From GCA-016699445 sp964555055 (GTDB taxonomy: Bacteria > UBA10199 > JACPAL01 > GCA-016699445), in contig CAZKQW010000017.1 in the NCBI GenBank assembly GCA_964555055.1, positions 1 to 36,904 of the forward strand: DNA of 36,904 bases, in the 5' to 3' direction. Positions 1-7,688 of this stretch are shown piece after piece (positions within the stretch are counted from its first letter, which is position 1; every line of letters begins with the position of its first letter). The translations under genes were made by a program, and so were the position numbers. Under the pieces are notes generated by a model. It made no database searches, was not told the origin of the DNA, and saw only the letters and a list, made by a program, of their open reading frames with translations.

Positions 1-83
1 TCTACTTCCACACCCAACTTCCTCAAAGCTTTTTTAAGAGTTTTTCAGGAAACTGTTAGAAATCGAATTCGCCTGATTTGTCG

Positions 84-89
84 TATAAT
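84..89 (+). promoter_or_regulatory. -10 box (TATAAT) just ahead of the histidine kinase
   Basis: A perfect TATAAT lies 11 bases before the ATG at 101. A start of transcription about 7 bases after it would leave only 4-5 untranslated bases, so the kinase mRNA would be leaderless or nearly so. No Shine-Dalgarno sequence precedes the ATG and no convincing -35 box was found at 16-18 bp. Confidence 0.5.
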
Positions 90-100
90 GTGTTCGTAAT

Positions 101-1678
101 ATGGGTGCTGTTTCGACGATGATTCTAACCGTTATTACGATCGCTTCACTCCTTTTCGTATGGGGCCGTAGGAAATCTTATGCCGCCTTAAAGAAAAGTA
201 ACGCAACTTTGGAGGAAAGAGTCCGCGAGCGGACGGCAACCTTAGAAACTAAAATGAGCGCGCTGATGAATGCTAACTCGGAATTGGAGAGGTTTAACCG
301 TACCGTTATCGGTCGGGAAAAGCGCATTATCGAATTGAAGCATGAGATCAATCGCCTTTCCCTTCAAACAGGACAGACGCCTCCCTACCATCTTCCTTTT
401 CAATCCGAGGATCTAGTTGCTTCGGCTCCGGGTTTGGATTCCAGCAAAGTGTCTCCAGGGGAAAAAAATCCGCAGAAGATCACCGCTTCGAACTTCGTGG
501 AAGATACCGATGAGGCGCGAAGGCGCTTGGAGCGCGCAGGAGATGAACTCAAGAAGCGCGAACGGATCATGCAAAGCCTTTTGGAGGACTTGCATGAGTC
601 CAACGTCAAGACGCTTGCCCGTTTGGCCGCCATCGTTGAATTCTCCGACGATGCGATCATCGGCAACAATCTAGACGGGAGCATCACCAGCTGGAACCAC
701 GGGGCAGAAAAGATATTCCAATACAGCTCCGAAGAGGTCGTTGGAAAAGGAATTTCTTTGATCGTCCCTCCGCTTTCTCCTGGAAACGGAAAAGACGAAT
801 CCTTGGAATTTTTAAAGAGAATCCAGCAAGGGGAGAGCGTGGAGCATTATGAAACCGTATGCCTCAAGAAAGATGGCGCGGCCATCAATGTCTCGATGAC
901 CCTGTCTCCCATCAAAGATAATCAACTGAAGACGACGGGTATTTCGATCATCGCGCGCGACATCACTGAGCGAAAAAGATTGGAGCAGGTGAAAGACGAT
1001 TTCCTCAGTACGGTTTCCCATGAGTTGCGCACGCCTTTGACGATTTTAAAAATGGGCATCGACAATTACGAGCGCGAATCCTTGGAGCGTTTGAATACCG
1101 ATGAGAGGGAGATGATCCAAATCTTCAAGAAGAATATGGACCGCCTTGAGCGTCTCATCAACGATCTCCTCGATTTTTCTCGTCTAGAATCTGGAAAAAC
1201 CAAGATCAAGCCGATGGCGATTCGTGTCGACTCATTGATAGAGGAGTTGACGCAGGGGTTTCAAATTCCGGCTAAAGAGTATGGTATCGAGCTAAAGAAC
1301 AAAGTGGAGAGAAAGCCGCTTTCTTTCGAAGCGGATCCGGATTTGATCGCGCGAGTCCTAACGAACCTATTCAATAATGCCCTACGATTCGCAAAATCGA
1401 CCGTCGAGGTCGAGGCGAAGCAAGAAAACGGCCTCATTCATATGAGTATCCGCGACGATGGGCCGGGAATTAAGGCTGAGCATCTACCTTCTTTATTCCA
1501 CAAATTCATCCAAATCGATCGACCCATCGGAGGTGCCGGCTACAAAGGGACCGGCCTCGGCCTAGCGATCAGCAAAGAGATCATTGAGCTCCATGGTGGG
1601 AAAATCTGGGCTGAGAGCCAATTAGGTCAAGGGTCTCAATTCCATTTCACCCTCCCTTTAAAAGCAACAAACCCTTGA
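101..1678 (+). CDS. PAS-domain sensor histidine kinase
   Basis: A 525-aa hybrid-free histidine kinase that should autophosphorylate and pass phosphate to an unlinked response regulator. In order: one N-terminal membrane segment (about residues 7-22), a coiled coil (about 27-85) with no periplasmic sensor loop, a low-complexity linker, a PAS domain (about 170-290, ending in the usual DITERKR linker), HisKA with SHELRTPL and phosphoacceptor H307, then HATPase_c with the N box (NLFNNALRF), the G1 box DDGPGI starting at about residue 452, and the G2 box GTGLGLAIS. All catalytic motifs are intact. With a single membrane helix and a cytoplasmic PAS, the signal is probably internal (redox, ligand). 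The next gene starts 81 bp later with its own promoter, so this is likely a single-gene unit; its partner regulator is not in the window. The start at 101 has no Shine-Dalgarno; M7 is an alternative. Confidence 0.93.
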   Translation: MGAVSTMILTVITIASLLFVWGRRKSYAALKKSNATLEERVRERTATLETKMSALMNANSELERFNRTVIGREKRIIELKHEINRLSLQTGQTPPYHLPFQSEDLVASAPGLDSSKVSPGEKNPQKITASNFVEDTDEARRRLERAGDELKKRERIMQSLLEDLHESNVKTLARLAAIVEFSDDAIIGNNLDGSITSWNHGAEKIFQYSSEEVVGKGISLIVPPLSPGNGKDESLEFLKRIQQGESVEHYETVCLKKDGAAINVSMTLSPIKDNQLKTTGISIIARDITERKRLEQVKDDFLSTVSHELRTPLTILKMGIDNYERESLERLNTDEREMIQIFKKNMDRLERLINDLLDFSRLESGKTKIKPMAIRVDSLIEELTQGFQIPAKEYGIELKNKVERKPLSFEADPDLIARVLTNLFNNALRFAKSTVEVEAKQENGLIHMSIRDDGPGIKAEHLPSLFHKFIQIDRPIGGAGYKGTGLGLAISKEIIELHGGKIWAESQLGQGSQFHFTLPLKATNP

Positions 1679-1702
1679 CTCCACTTGTTTCCCATATATA
1701 GG
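1675..1702 (+). promoter_or_regulatory. Possible suf operon promoter
   Basis: TTGACT (1675-1680) and TATAGG (1697-1702) are 16 bp apart, and the -10 runs into the first operator palindrome, as expected for a repressible promoter. A second candidate -10, TATAAT at 1737-1742, overlaps the end of the second palindrome but lacks a good -35. The choice between them is uncertain. Confidence 0.4.
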
Positions 1703-1739
1703 ACCTTGCCGGTCATATAAGACTGTAGTAGTCTTATAT
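1696..1739 (+). promoter_or_regulatory. Two overlapping IscR-type-1-like operators
   Basis: Site 2 (1715-1739) is ATATAAGACT, five bases, AGTCTTATAT: a perfect 10+10 inverted repeat. Site 1 (1696-1720) is ATATAGGACC, five bases, GGTCATATAA: 8 of 10 pairs match. Both are 25 bp with the same layout and are centred 19 bp apart. The E. coli IscR type 1 site is also 25 bp, with ATA/TAT ends and a GACT-N5-AGTC core; site 2 has that core exactly. They sit directly upstream of an Rrf2/IscR-family gene that leads a suf operon, so autorepression is the natural reading. Confidence 0.75.
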
Positions 1740-1759
1740 AATGAAAGGGAAATAAAGCG

Positions 1760-2233
1760 ATGCTTCAATTCAATCGAAAAACCGAATACGCTTTTTTAGC
1801 CGTTGAATACGTGGCGAGGAAGGCGGCGGAAGTTCCGGGAGCGGTGACCAGCACCCGGGAGATTTCTGAAGCCTATCATATGCCTTACCCTTTACTTGCC
1901 AAAATTATGCAACAGCTTGCGAATCACGGACTGATTAAGTCCGTTCAAGGGACGAAAGGCGGTTATATTTTGGCCAAGAAGGCTGCCGACATTTCCGTCG
2001 TGGATATCGTCGAAATCTTCGACGGCCGCGTCGCGGTCGCGGATTGCTTCAAGGAAGAGAAAATTACCTGTCCTCAATGGGATGGGTGCCAGCTGAGGGA
2101 TCCTTTTTATGAATTGAACCTCAAAATATATCAGTTGGTGTCGGAAACGAGTATCGAGGACCTTTTGAAAAAAGCGTCCCAGCCTCTCTATCCCCTGACC
2201 CCGCCGCGCCAAACGAAGGAGGCGCTTTCATGA
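1760..2233 (+). CDS. Rrf2/IscR-family Fe-S sensing repressor
   Basis: A 157-aa Rrf2-family regulator, first gene of the suf operon, probably binding the palindromes just upstream and shutting the operon down when Fe-S clusters are plentiful. It has the typical N-terminal winged helix (about 1-80, with the wing motif GTKGGYIL) and a C-terminal cluster loop with C96, C104 and C110. This C-x7-C-x5-C spacing resembles NsrR (4Fe-4S) rather than E. coli IscR (C-x5-C-x5-C), while the DNA site looks IscR-like. A purine-rich AAAGGGA lies about 10 bp before the ATG. Its stop overlaps the sufB start (ATGA), indicating translational coupling. Whether to call it IscR, SufR or NsrR cannot be settled from sequence, so no symbol is given. 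Confidence 0.9.
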   Translation: MLQFNRKTEYAFLAVEYVARKAAEVPGAVTSTREISEAYHMPYPLLAKIMQQLANHGLIKSVQGTKGGYILAKKAADISVVDIVEIFDGRVAVADCFKEEKITCPQWDGCQLRDPFYELNLKIYQLVSETSIEDLLKKASQPLYPLTPPRQTKEALS

Positions 2234-3663
2234 CGGCTCCCATCCAGGAAATCACGAATCAAGAATACAAGTACGGCTTCGTGACCGATATCGAAGCCGA
2301 TACGGTCCCGCCGGGACTGAGCGAAGATATTATTCGCTTCATCTCGAAGAAGAAGAACGAGCCTGAATTCATGTTGGAGTGGCGCCTAAAAGCTTATCGT
2401 CAATGGTTGAAAATGAAGGAACCCCATTGGGCTTATGCGAAATACCCTACCATCGATTACCAATCGATCGTTTACTATTCGGCCCCGAAACCAAAGAAGG
2501 AGATCCAAAGTTTAGATGAAGTGGATCCAGAGCTCTTGGAGACCTTCAATAAGCTGGGGATTTCTTTGGACGAGCAGAAACGCCTTTCAGGCATCGCGGT
2601 GGATGCGGTTTTCGACAGCGTGTCCGTGGCGACCACTTTCAAGGGAAAGCTCAAGGAATTAGGGATCATTTTTTGTTCGTTCTCCGAGGCTGTGCAGGAG
2701 CATCCCGATCTCGTGCGGAAATACCTGAGCAGCGTCGTCCCCGTCACCGATAACTTCTACGCGGCTTTGAACTCCGCTGTTTTCACAGATGGCTCCTTTT
2801 GCTACATCCCCAAAGGAGTGCGGTGTCCTATGGAGCTTTCCACCTATTTCCGCATCAATGCCGCCAACACGGGACAATTCGAGCGCACCCTCATCATCGC
2901 CGACGAAGGATCTTACGTGAGCTATCTGGAAGGATGCACGGCACCGATGCGCGACGAAAATCAACTGCATGCGGCCGTGGTCGAGCTCGTGGCATTGGAC
3001 GGTGCTCAGATCAAATACTCCACCGTGCAGAACTGGTATCCGGGCGACAAAGAGGGAAAGGGTGGTATTTACAATTTCGTGACCAAGCGCGGGAAATGTT
3101 TCAACCGCGCCAAGATTTCCTGGACCCAAGTCGAGACCGGTTCGGCCATCACGTGGAAGTACCCAAGCTGCATCCTGCAAGGCGACGATTCGATCGGCGA
3201 ATTCTATTCGGTCGCCGTCGCCAACAACTACCAGCAAGCCGACACCGGTACGAAGATGATCCACATCGGCAAGAACACGAGGAGCACGATCGTCTCCAAA
3301 GGCATCTCGGCGGGCCATGGGCAGAACGCCTACCGCGGTCTCGTGAAGATACAAAAGACCGCCGAGAACGCCCGTAACTATTCGCAATGCGATTCCCTCC
3401 TCATGGGCGACCTGTGCGAGGCGCATACGGTGCCCGTGATCGAGGTGAAGAATAATTCCGCGCAGATGGAGCACGAGGCTTCGACGTCCAAGATCAGCGA
3501 AGAGCAGCTTTTCTACTGCAAGCAACGAGGCCTTTCGGCGGAAGACGCCGTGAACCTGATCGTCAACGGGTTCTGCAAACAGGTGTTCAAGGAGCTGCCG
3601 ATGGAATTCGCCGTCGAAGCGCAGAAGCTCCTGGAAGTGAGTCTGGAAGGAAGCGTGGGATGA
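2230..3663 (+). CDS. sufB: Fe-S cluster scaffold protein SufB
   Basis: A 477-aa SufB, the scaffold subunit of the SufBC(D) complex on which clusters are assembled in the cytosol. The family length is about 465-495 aa, so it is complete. Hallmarks visible include the YLEGCTAP segment, the GGIYNFVTKRG and TWKYPSCIL stretches of the beta-helix core, and the C-terminal MEHEAS...EEQLFYCKQRGL region that carries the conserved acid/histidine residues at the SufB-SufD interface. The ATG overlaps the stop of the regulator gene by ATGA, and its own stop overlaps sufC the same way. Confidence 0.97.
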   Translation: MTAPIQEITNQEYKYGFVTDIEADTVPPGLSEDIIRFISKKKNEPEFMLEWRLKAYRQWLKMKEPHWAYAKYPTIDYQSIVYYSAPKPKKEIQSLDEVDPELLETFNKLGISLDEQKRLSGIAVDAVFDSVSVATTFKGKLKELGIIFCSFSEAVQEHPDLVRKYLSSVVPVTDNFYAALNSAVFTDGSFCYIPKGVRCPMELSTYFRINAANTGQFERTLIIADEGSYVSYLEGCTAPMRDENQLHAAVVELVALDGAQIKYSTVQNWYPGDKEGKGGIYNFVTKRGKCFNRAKISWTQVETGSAITWKYPSCILQGDDSIGEFYSVAVANNYQQADTGTKMIHIGKNTRSTIVSKGISAGHGQNAYRGLVKIQKTAENARNYSQCDSLLMGDLCEAHTVPVIEVKNNSAQMEHEASTSKISEEQLFYCKQRGLSAEDAVNLIVNGFCKQVFKELPMEFAVEAQKLLEVSLEGSVG

Positions 3664-4433
3664 TTATGTCAGAAACTTTATTGGAAATTAAGGGCCTCAA
3701 GGCGCGCATTAAGAACGGCAACGACGTGTTGGACGGGATTTCTCTAACTATCAAAAAGGGCGAAGTCCACGCGATCATGGGACCGAACGGTTCCGGAAAG
3801 AGCACGTTGGCTTCTATCTTGGCCGGCAAAGAAGCTTACGAAGTGACGGGAGGCGAGGTCTTATTCGAAGGGAAGAATCTCCTCGACCTCTCCGCCGAGG
3901 AAAGGGCGCGCGAAGGGATTTTCCTGGGTTTCCAGTATCCCGTCGAGATCCCGGGCGTGGGCAACGCCTATTTCCTCAGAGCGGCTTTGAACGCTATGCG
4001 CAAGGCCCGCGGTCAGGACGAGATGGATACGCTGGAATTCCTAAAATTGGCCAAGCAAAAGGCCAAGCTTCTGGAGATGGACGAGAGTTTCCTGAGCCGT
4101 TTCGTGAACGAAGGTTTTTCCGGGGGCGAGAAGAAGCGGAACGAGATTTTCCAAATGTCCGTCTTGGAGCCGAAGCTCGCCGTCCTCGACGAGATCGACT
4201 CGGGGCTCGACATCGACGCTCTGAAGATCGTCTCCAAGGGCGTCAACGCCCTCCGAAGCCCGGAACGGGCCATCGTGATGGTGACCCATTATCAAAGACT
4301 CCTCGATTATATAACTCCCGACTTCGTACATGTCTTGTCGAACGGCAAGATCATCCGATCGGGGGACAAGACGCTGGCCCAAAAGCTCGAAAGCGAAGGG
4401 TACGCATGGGTGAAGGATGCGGCCAATGGGTAA
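3660..4433 (+). CDS. sufC: Fe-S assembly ATPase SufC
   Basis: A 257-aa ABC-type ATPase that drives conformational change of the SufB/SufD scaffold; it is soluble and not a transporter. Walker A is GPNGSGKST (41-49). The signature motif reads FSGGEKKRNEI, the SufC-specific variant of LSGGQ, and Walker B is LAVLDEIDSGLD. The start is ATG 3660, overlapping the sufB stop, or ATG 3666 two codons later; the upstream GGAAG fits either. The 3' end overlaps the start of sufD. Confidence 0.97.
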   Translation: MIMSETLLEIKGLKARIKNGNDVLDGISLTIKKGEVHAIMGPNGSGKSTLASILAGKEAYEVTGGEVLFEGKNLLDLSAEERAREGIFLGFQYPVEIPGVGNAYFLRAALNAMRKARGQDEMDTLEFLKLAKQKAKLLEMDESFLSRFVNEGFSGGEKKRNEIFQMSVLEPKLAVLDEIDSGLDIDALKIVSKGVNALRSPERAIVMVTHYQRLLDYITPDFVHVLSNGKIIRSGDKTLAQKLESEGYAWVKDAANG

Positions 4434-5253
4434 GCCCTTACAAGTCGAAAAAAACCGCGTGCTTCGTGATCTCTTATACGTAGGGGCCGCAAACGACGTT
4501 GTCTTAGGGGAAAATGCGGAAGCGGTCTTGGTGGAACAGCATTCTAAGATCGCGACCTTGGAAGTAGGTAAAGTGGGGGAAATCCGCACTAAAATCCTCT
4601 TAGGTGAGAATGCCCGGCTTACCTATGTAAAGATCCTGGACCGTGTCGAAAAACCCCTAAGGACGCAGGTGGAAGTGGTGCAAACGCGCGGCAGCTTTTT
4701 TCGTTCCCAAGTTTTCGATTTGGGTGAAGGGAGCGGGCAGCATGATGTGAGAAGCCTTCTATCCGGCGAAGGGGCGGAATGCCACTTGGATGGATTGTTC
4801 ATTCTAGATGGAAACCAACGCTCTTCCCATACCACCACTATCGACCACGCGACGCCGCACACCACGAGCGCCGAGTATTATAAAGGCATCCTTTCGGGAA
4901 AAGCCGAGGGATCTTTCGAAGGAAAGATCATCGTCCGCCCTCATGCCCAAAAGACGAGTTCGCAGCAGATGAACCGCAATTTGCTGCTCTCCAAGGAAGC
5001 TTATGTGCACACACAGCCTCTCTTGGAAATTTTCGCCAACGACGTGAAGTGCCAGCACGGAGCGACGATCGGGCGTTTGGATGAGCAGGCTTTGTTCTAT
5101 TTAAGGGCTCGCGGCATTCCTCAAACGGAAGCCGCCCGGATGTTGACGCGCGCCTTTGCGGAGGAAATCGTGGCGCGTTCCCCTCAATTCCACGAAGCTT
5201 TGAGGGACGAGCTTCATGATTTGATCGCCCATCGGCTTTCGGAGCTCAACTAA
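4426..5253 (+). CDS. sufD: Short SufD-type scaffold subunit
   Basis: A 275-aa SufB/SufD core protein in the sufD position of the operon. It keeps the beta-helix core (NQRSSHTTTIDH, GSFEGKII) and the C-terminal block (FANDVKCQHGAT, DEQALFYLRARGI) that pairs with SufB. At about 275 aa it is much shorter than E. coli SufD (about 420 aa), lacking most of the N-terminal helical domain. The core is intact, so this looks like a compact lineage variant and not a broken gene. ATG 4426 is preferred because GAAGG (4412-4416) sits 9 bases ahead; ATG 4417 would lie directly on that sequence. The gene overlaps sufC upstream and sufS downstream (TAATG). Confidence 0.9.
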   Translation: MGKPLQVEKNRVLRDLLYVGAANDVVLGENAEAVLVEQHSKIATLEVGKVGEIRTKILLGENARLTYVKILDRVEKPLRTQVEVVQTRGSFFRSQVFDLGEGSGQHDVRSLLSGEGAECHLDGLFILDGNQRSSHTTTIDHATPHTTSAEYYKGILSGKAEGSFEGKIIVRPHAQKTSSQQMNRNLLLSKEAYVHTQPLLEIFANDVKCQHGATIGRLDEQALFYLRARGIPQTEAARMLTRAFAEEIVARSPQFHEALRDELHDLIAHRLSELN

Positions 5254-6467
5254 TGGATATCCAAAAGATCCGGAAAGACTTTCCGATTTTAGCTCAAAAG
5301 GTTCATGGCAAACCTTTGGCCTATCTTGATAACGCCGCGACCACACAGAAACCCCAGGCCGTCATCGACGCTTTGGTGCGTTATTATTCGGAAACCAACG
5401 CAAATATCCATCGTGGCGTGCATCTCTTGAGTGAAAAGGCGACGGCGGAATACGAAGCCGCGCGCGGCACCGTGAAGGACTTCATCCACGCGTCCCACGC
5501 GCACGAGATTATCTTTACGCGGGGGACGACCGAATCGATCAACCTCGTCGCTGCGACCCTGGGGCGTCAGCTCCTGAAGGCGGGGGACGAGGTGCTTATC
5601 ACGGCCCTCGAGCACCACTCCAATATCGTTCCGTGGCAGATCCTCTGCCAGGAAAAAGGCGCGATCCTTAAAGTCGCTCCGATCACCGACGCCGGCGAGC
5701 TGATCGTCGACGAATTCCTGAAGAGGCTGACGCCGAAGACGAGAATCGTTTCGATCGTACATGTCTCCAACGCGCTTGGTACCGTGAACCCTGTGAAACC
5801 GTTGGTGAAGGCGGCCCACGAGGCCGGTGCCGTCGTTTTGGTCGACGGAGCCCAGGCCGTAGCCCATATTCCCGTCGACGTGCGGGCTCTGGATTGCGAC
5901 TTCTACGCCTTCTCGGCCCACAAACTTTACGGGCCCACGGGCGTCGGTGTCTTATATGGCAAAGAAAAGATTTTGAACGGTATGCCTCCTTATCAGGGCG
6001 GCGGCGACATGATCCGCGAAGTGACCTTCGAGAAATCGACGTACAACGACTTACCCTATAAATTCGAGGCGGGGACCCCGGATATTTCCGGCGTGATCGG
6101 ATTGGCCGCGGCCATCCGTTATTTGAATCAATGGGATGCCGAGGAAATTTTTTCCTACGAAAAGGAGCTCGTCGCTTATGCGACGGAGCGCTTGAAGTCC
6201 ATCGGGGGCGTGCAGTTAGTCGGCACGGCTTCGGAAAAGGTATCGGTGGTGTCTTTCGTCATGGACGTCGCGCACCCGCACGACATCGGTACCATCCTGG
6301 ACCAGGAGGGTGTGGCCATCCGGACTGGCCATCACTGCGCGATGCCGTTGATGGAGCGTTTGAACGTCCCCGCGACGGCCCGAGCCTCCTTCGCGATGTA
6401 CAATACGCGCGGAGAAGTGGATGCGCTAGCGTCCGGGATCGAAAAGGTCAGAAAGGTGTTCGGCTGA
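5253..6467 (+). CDS. sufS: Cysteine desulfurase SufS
   Basis: A 404-aa class V aminotransferase-fold cysteine desulfurase that takes sulfur from cysteine and loads it as persulfide. The PLP lysine is K224 in SAHKLYGP, and the catalytic cysteine is C362 in RTGHHCAMP, the short-loop arrangement typical of group II (SufS) enzymes. The family TRGTTESINLVA motif is present. The length is normal. The start overlaps the sufD stop (TAATG) and the stop overlaps the sufU start (TGATG). With SufU next to it, sulfur transfer probably follows the Bacillus-like SufS-SufU route and not SufE. Confidence 0.97.
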   Translation: MDIQKIRKDFPILAQKVHGKPLAYLDNAATTQKPQAVIDALVRYYSETNANIHRGVHLLSEKATAEYEAARGTVKDFIHASHAHEIIFTRGTTESINLVAATLGRQLLKAGDEVLITALEHHSNIVPWQILCQEKGAILKVAPITDAGELIVDEFLKRLTPKTRIVSIVHVSNALGTVNPVKPLVKAAHEAGAVVLVDGAQAVAHIPVDVRALDCDFYAFSAHKLYGPTGVGVLYGKEKILNGMPPYQGGGDMIREVTFEKSTYNDLPYKFEAGTPDISGVIGLAAAIRYLNQWDAEEIFSYEKELVAYATERLKSIGGVQLVGTASEKVSVVSFVMDVAHPHDIGTILDQEGVAIRTGHHCAMPLMERLNVPATARASFAMYNTRGEVDALASGIEKVRKVFG

Positions 6468-6934
6468 TGTCGGATTCATTGAAAGATTTATACCAAGAAG
6501 TGATCTTGGACCATAACAAGAGTCCCCGGAATTTTCGGAAACTCGAAGACGCGAACCGCCATTCGGTCGGCTTCAACCCCTTGTGCGGGGATAAGTTGGA
6601 CCTTTACTTGAAGATGGATGGGGACACGATCGAATCGGTCGGTTTTCTGGGGAGCGGGTGCGCCATCTCAAAATCCTCGGCGTCCGTCATGACGACAGCG
6701 GTGAAGGGAAAGACGAAGGAAGAGGCGCAGAAGATGTTCAAGACGTTCTCGGAGATGGTGACGGGACAAAGGGTCCCGAGCGCCGAAGAGGCCGAGGATT
6801 TAGGAAGTCTCGCCGCCTTTTCCGGCGTGAGCGAATTCCCTGCGCGCGTCAAATGCGCGAGCTTGGCTTGGCACACGCTCAAGGCCGCCTTAGAGGGCCA
6901 AGAATCTCCGGCGTGCACGGAGAAGGAAGGTTAG
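6467..6934 (+). CDS. sufU: Zinc-dependent sulfurtransferase SufU
   Basis: A 155-aa SufU. It accepts persulfide sulfur from SufS through a zinc-bound cysteine. The ligand set C40, D42 (NPLCGD), C65 (GSGCAIS) and C130 (RVKCASL) is complete, and the roughly 18-residue insertion that separates SufU from IscU is present between the second and third cysteines. The start at 6467 overlaps the sufS stop; an open frame extends further upstream in the same frame but only inside sufS. The residues after about 145 are a short charged tail. Confidence 0.95.
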   Translation: MSDSLKDLYQEVILDHNKSPRNFRKLEDANRHSVGFNPLCGDKLDLYLKMDGDTIESVGFLGSGCAISKSSASVMTTAVKGKTKEEAQKMFKTFSEMVTGQRVPSAEEAEDLGSLAAFSGVSEFPARVKCASLAWHTLKAALEGQESPACTEKEG

Positions 6935-6940
6935 GTGATT

Positions 6941-7333
6941 ATGTTAGAGGCGAAATCCGAAACTCCCCCCGCGGGAACTCCGTCCGTGAACCCGGCTCTC
7001 GCGGAGACTCCGTTGGAGAAAGTTTCTAAAGAAGACTTGAAAGAAAGAGTCGTCGACATCCTCTACACGTGCTTCGATCCGGAGATCCCGGTGAATATCT
7101 ACGAACTCGGCTTGATCTACACGATCGACATCGACGACGCCCAAAACGTGGCCATCAAGATGACCCTCACGTCGCCGATGTGCCCGGTGGCCGGAAGCCT
7201 GCCCCCGGAAGTGCAGCAAAAAGTCAGCCGCGTCCCGGGCGTGGCGTCGGCGAAGGTGGACGTGGTGTGGGAGCCGGTCTGGACGAAGGACATGATGACG
7301 GAAGCGGCGAAATTACAATTAGGTCTAATGTAA
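6941..7333 (+). CDS. sufT: SufT (DUF59/MIP18 family) Fe-S maturation factor
   Basis: A 130-aa DUF59 protein that helps deliver or mature Fe-S clusters. The family signature DPEIPVNIYELGLIY is followed by the TSPMCPVAG segment with the conserved cysteine, and the C-terminal VDVVWEPVWTKDMMT block is clear. About 30 residues at the N-terminus are Pro/Ala-rich and probably disordered. GGAAGG ends at 6930; ATG 6941 is 10 bases from it, while GTG 6935 is only 4 bases away, so ATG is chosen. It follows sufU after 6 bases and precedes the glutaredoxin by 11. Confidence 0.93.
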   Translation: MLEAKSETPPAGTPSVNPALAETPLEKVSKEDLKERVVDILYTCFDPEIPVNIYELGLIYTIDIDDAQNVAIKMTLTSPMCPVAGSLPPEVQQKVSRVPGVASAKVDVVWEPVWTKDMMTEAAKLQLGLM

Positions 7334-7344
7334 AAGGAGAAATT

Positions 7345-7653
7345 ATGAGCGAAGAACTAAAGCAAAAAATCGGCGATATGGTGAAGAAGAACGACGTAGT
7401 GATTTTCATGAAGGGGACGCCGGCGGCGCCGCGTTGCGGTTTCTCGAACCAGGCGGTCCAAGTCCTGAAAACCCTGGGCAAGCCCATCGAATCCGTCAAC
7501 GTCCTCGAGGACGAGGCCCTGTGGGACGCCTTGGAGCAATACACCCAATGGCCCACGGTGCCCCAGATCTTCATCAAGGGCGAATTCGTCGGCGGCTGCG
7601 ACATCGTCACCGAGCTCAACGAGCGCGGTGAACTTCAAAAGATGGTAAATTAG
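7345..7653 (+). CDS. grxD: Monothiol glutaredoxin (Grx4/GrxD type)
   Basis: A 102-aa single-domain CGFS glutaredoxin. These proteins bind a glutathione-ligated 2Fe-2S cluster and hand it on from assembly machinery. The active site reads RCGFSNQA, with the WPTVPQIFIKGEFVGGCDI segment holding the cis-proline and glutathione site. The start is ATG 7345, after AAAGGAGA with good spacing; upstream in-frame codons belong to an overlapping frame in sufT. It is the last gene of the suf operon, 11 bases after sufT. Confidence 0.95.
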   Translation: MSEELKQKIGDMVKKNDVVIFMKGTPAAPRCGFSNQAVQVLKTLGKPIESVNVLEDEALWDALEQYTQWPTVPQIFIKGEFVGGCDIVTELNERGELQKMVN

Positions 7654-7672
7654 TTTTCTCTTAAGGAAAACT
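7652..7672 (+). terminator. Weak hairpin at the end of the suf operon
   Basis: AGTTTTC (7652-7658) and GAAAACT (7666-7672) form a 7-bp AT-rich stem overlapping the grxD stop codon, followed by TTTGTT. It is weak as an intrinsic terminator, so partial readthrough into the ABC transporter genes is possible. Confidence 0.3.
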
Positions 7673-7688
7673 TTGTTATAAGTCTCCG

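Noticed and set aside
2659..3525. Long minus-strand open frame opposite sufB
   Set aside because: Shadow of sufB; His/Arg/Asp-rich composition typical of a reverse-frame translation.
6131..6466. Upstream extension of sufU, and similar extensions before grxD (7069), etfA (31220) and the barrel gene (9466)
   Set aside because: Extensions lie in other genes or in the hairpin element; the chosen starts give standard N-termini and, where present, Shine-Dalgarno sequences or stop-start overlaps.
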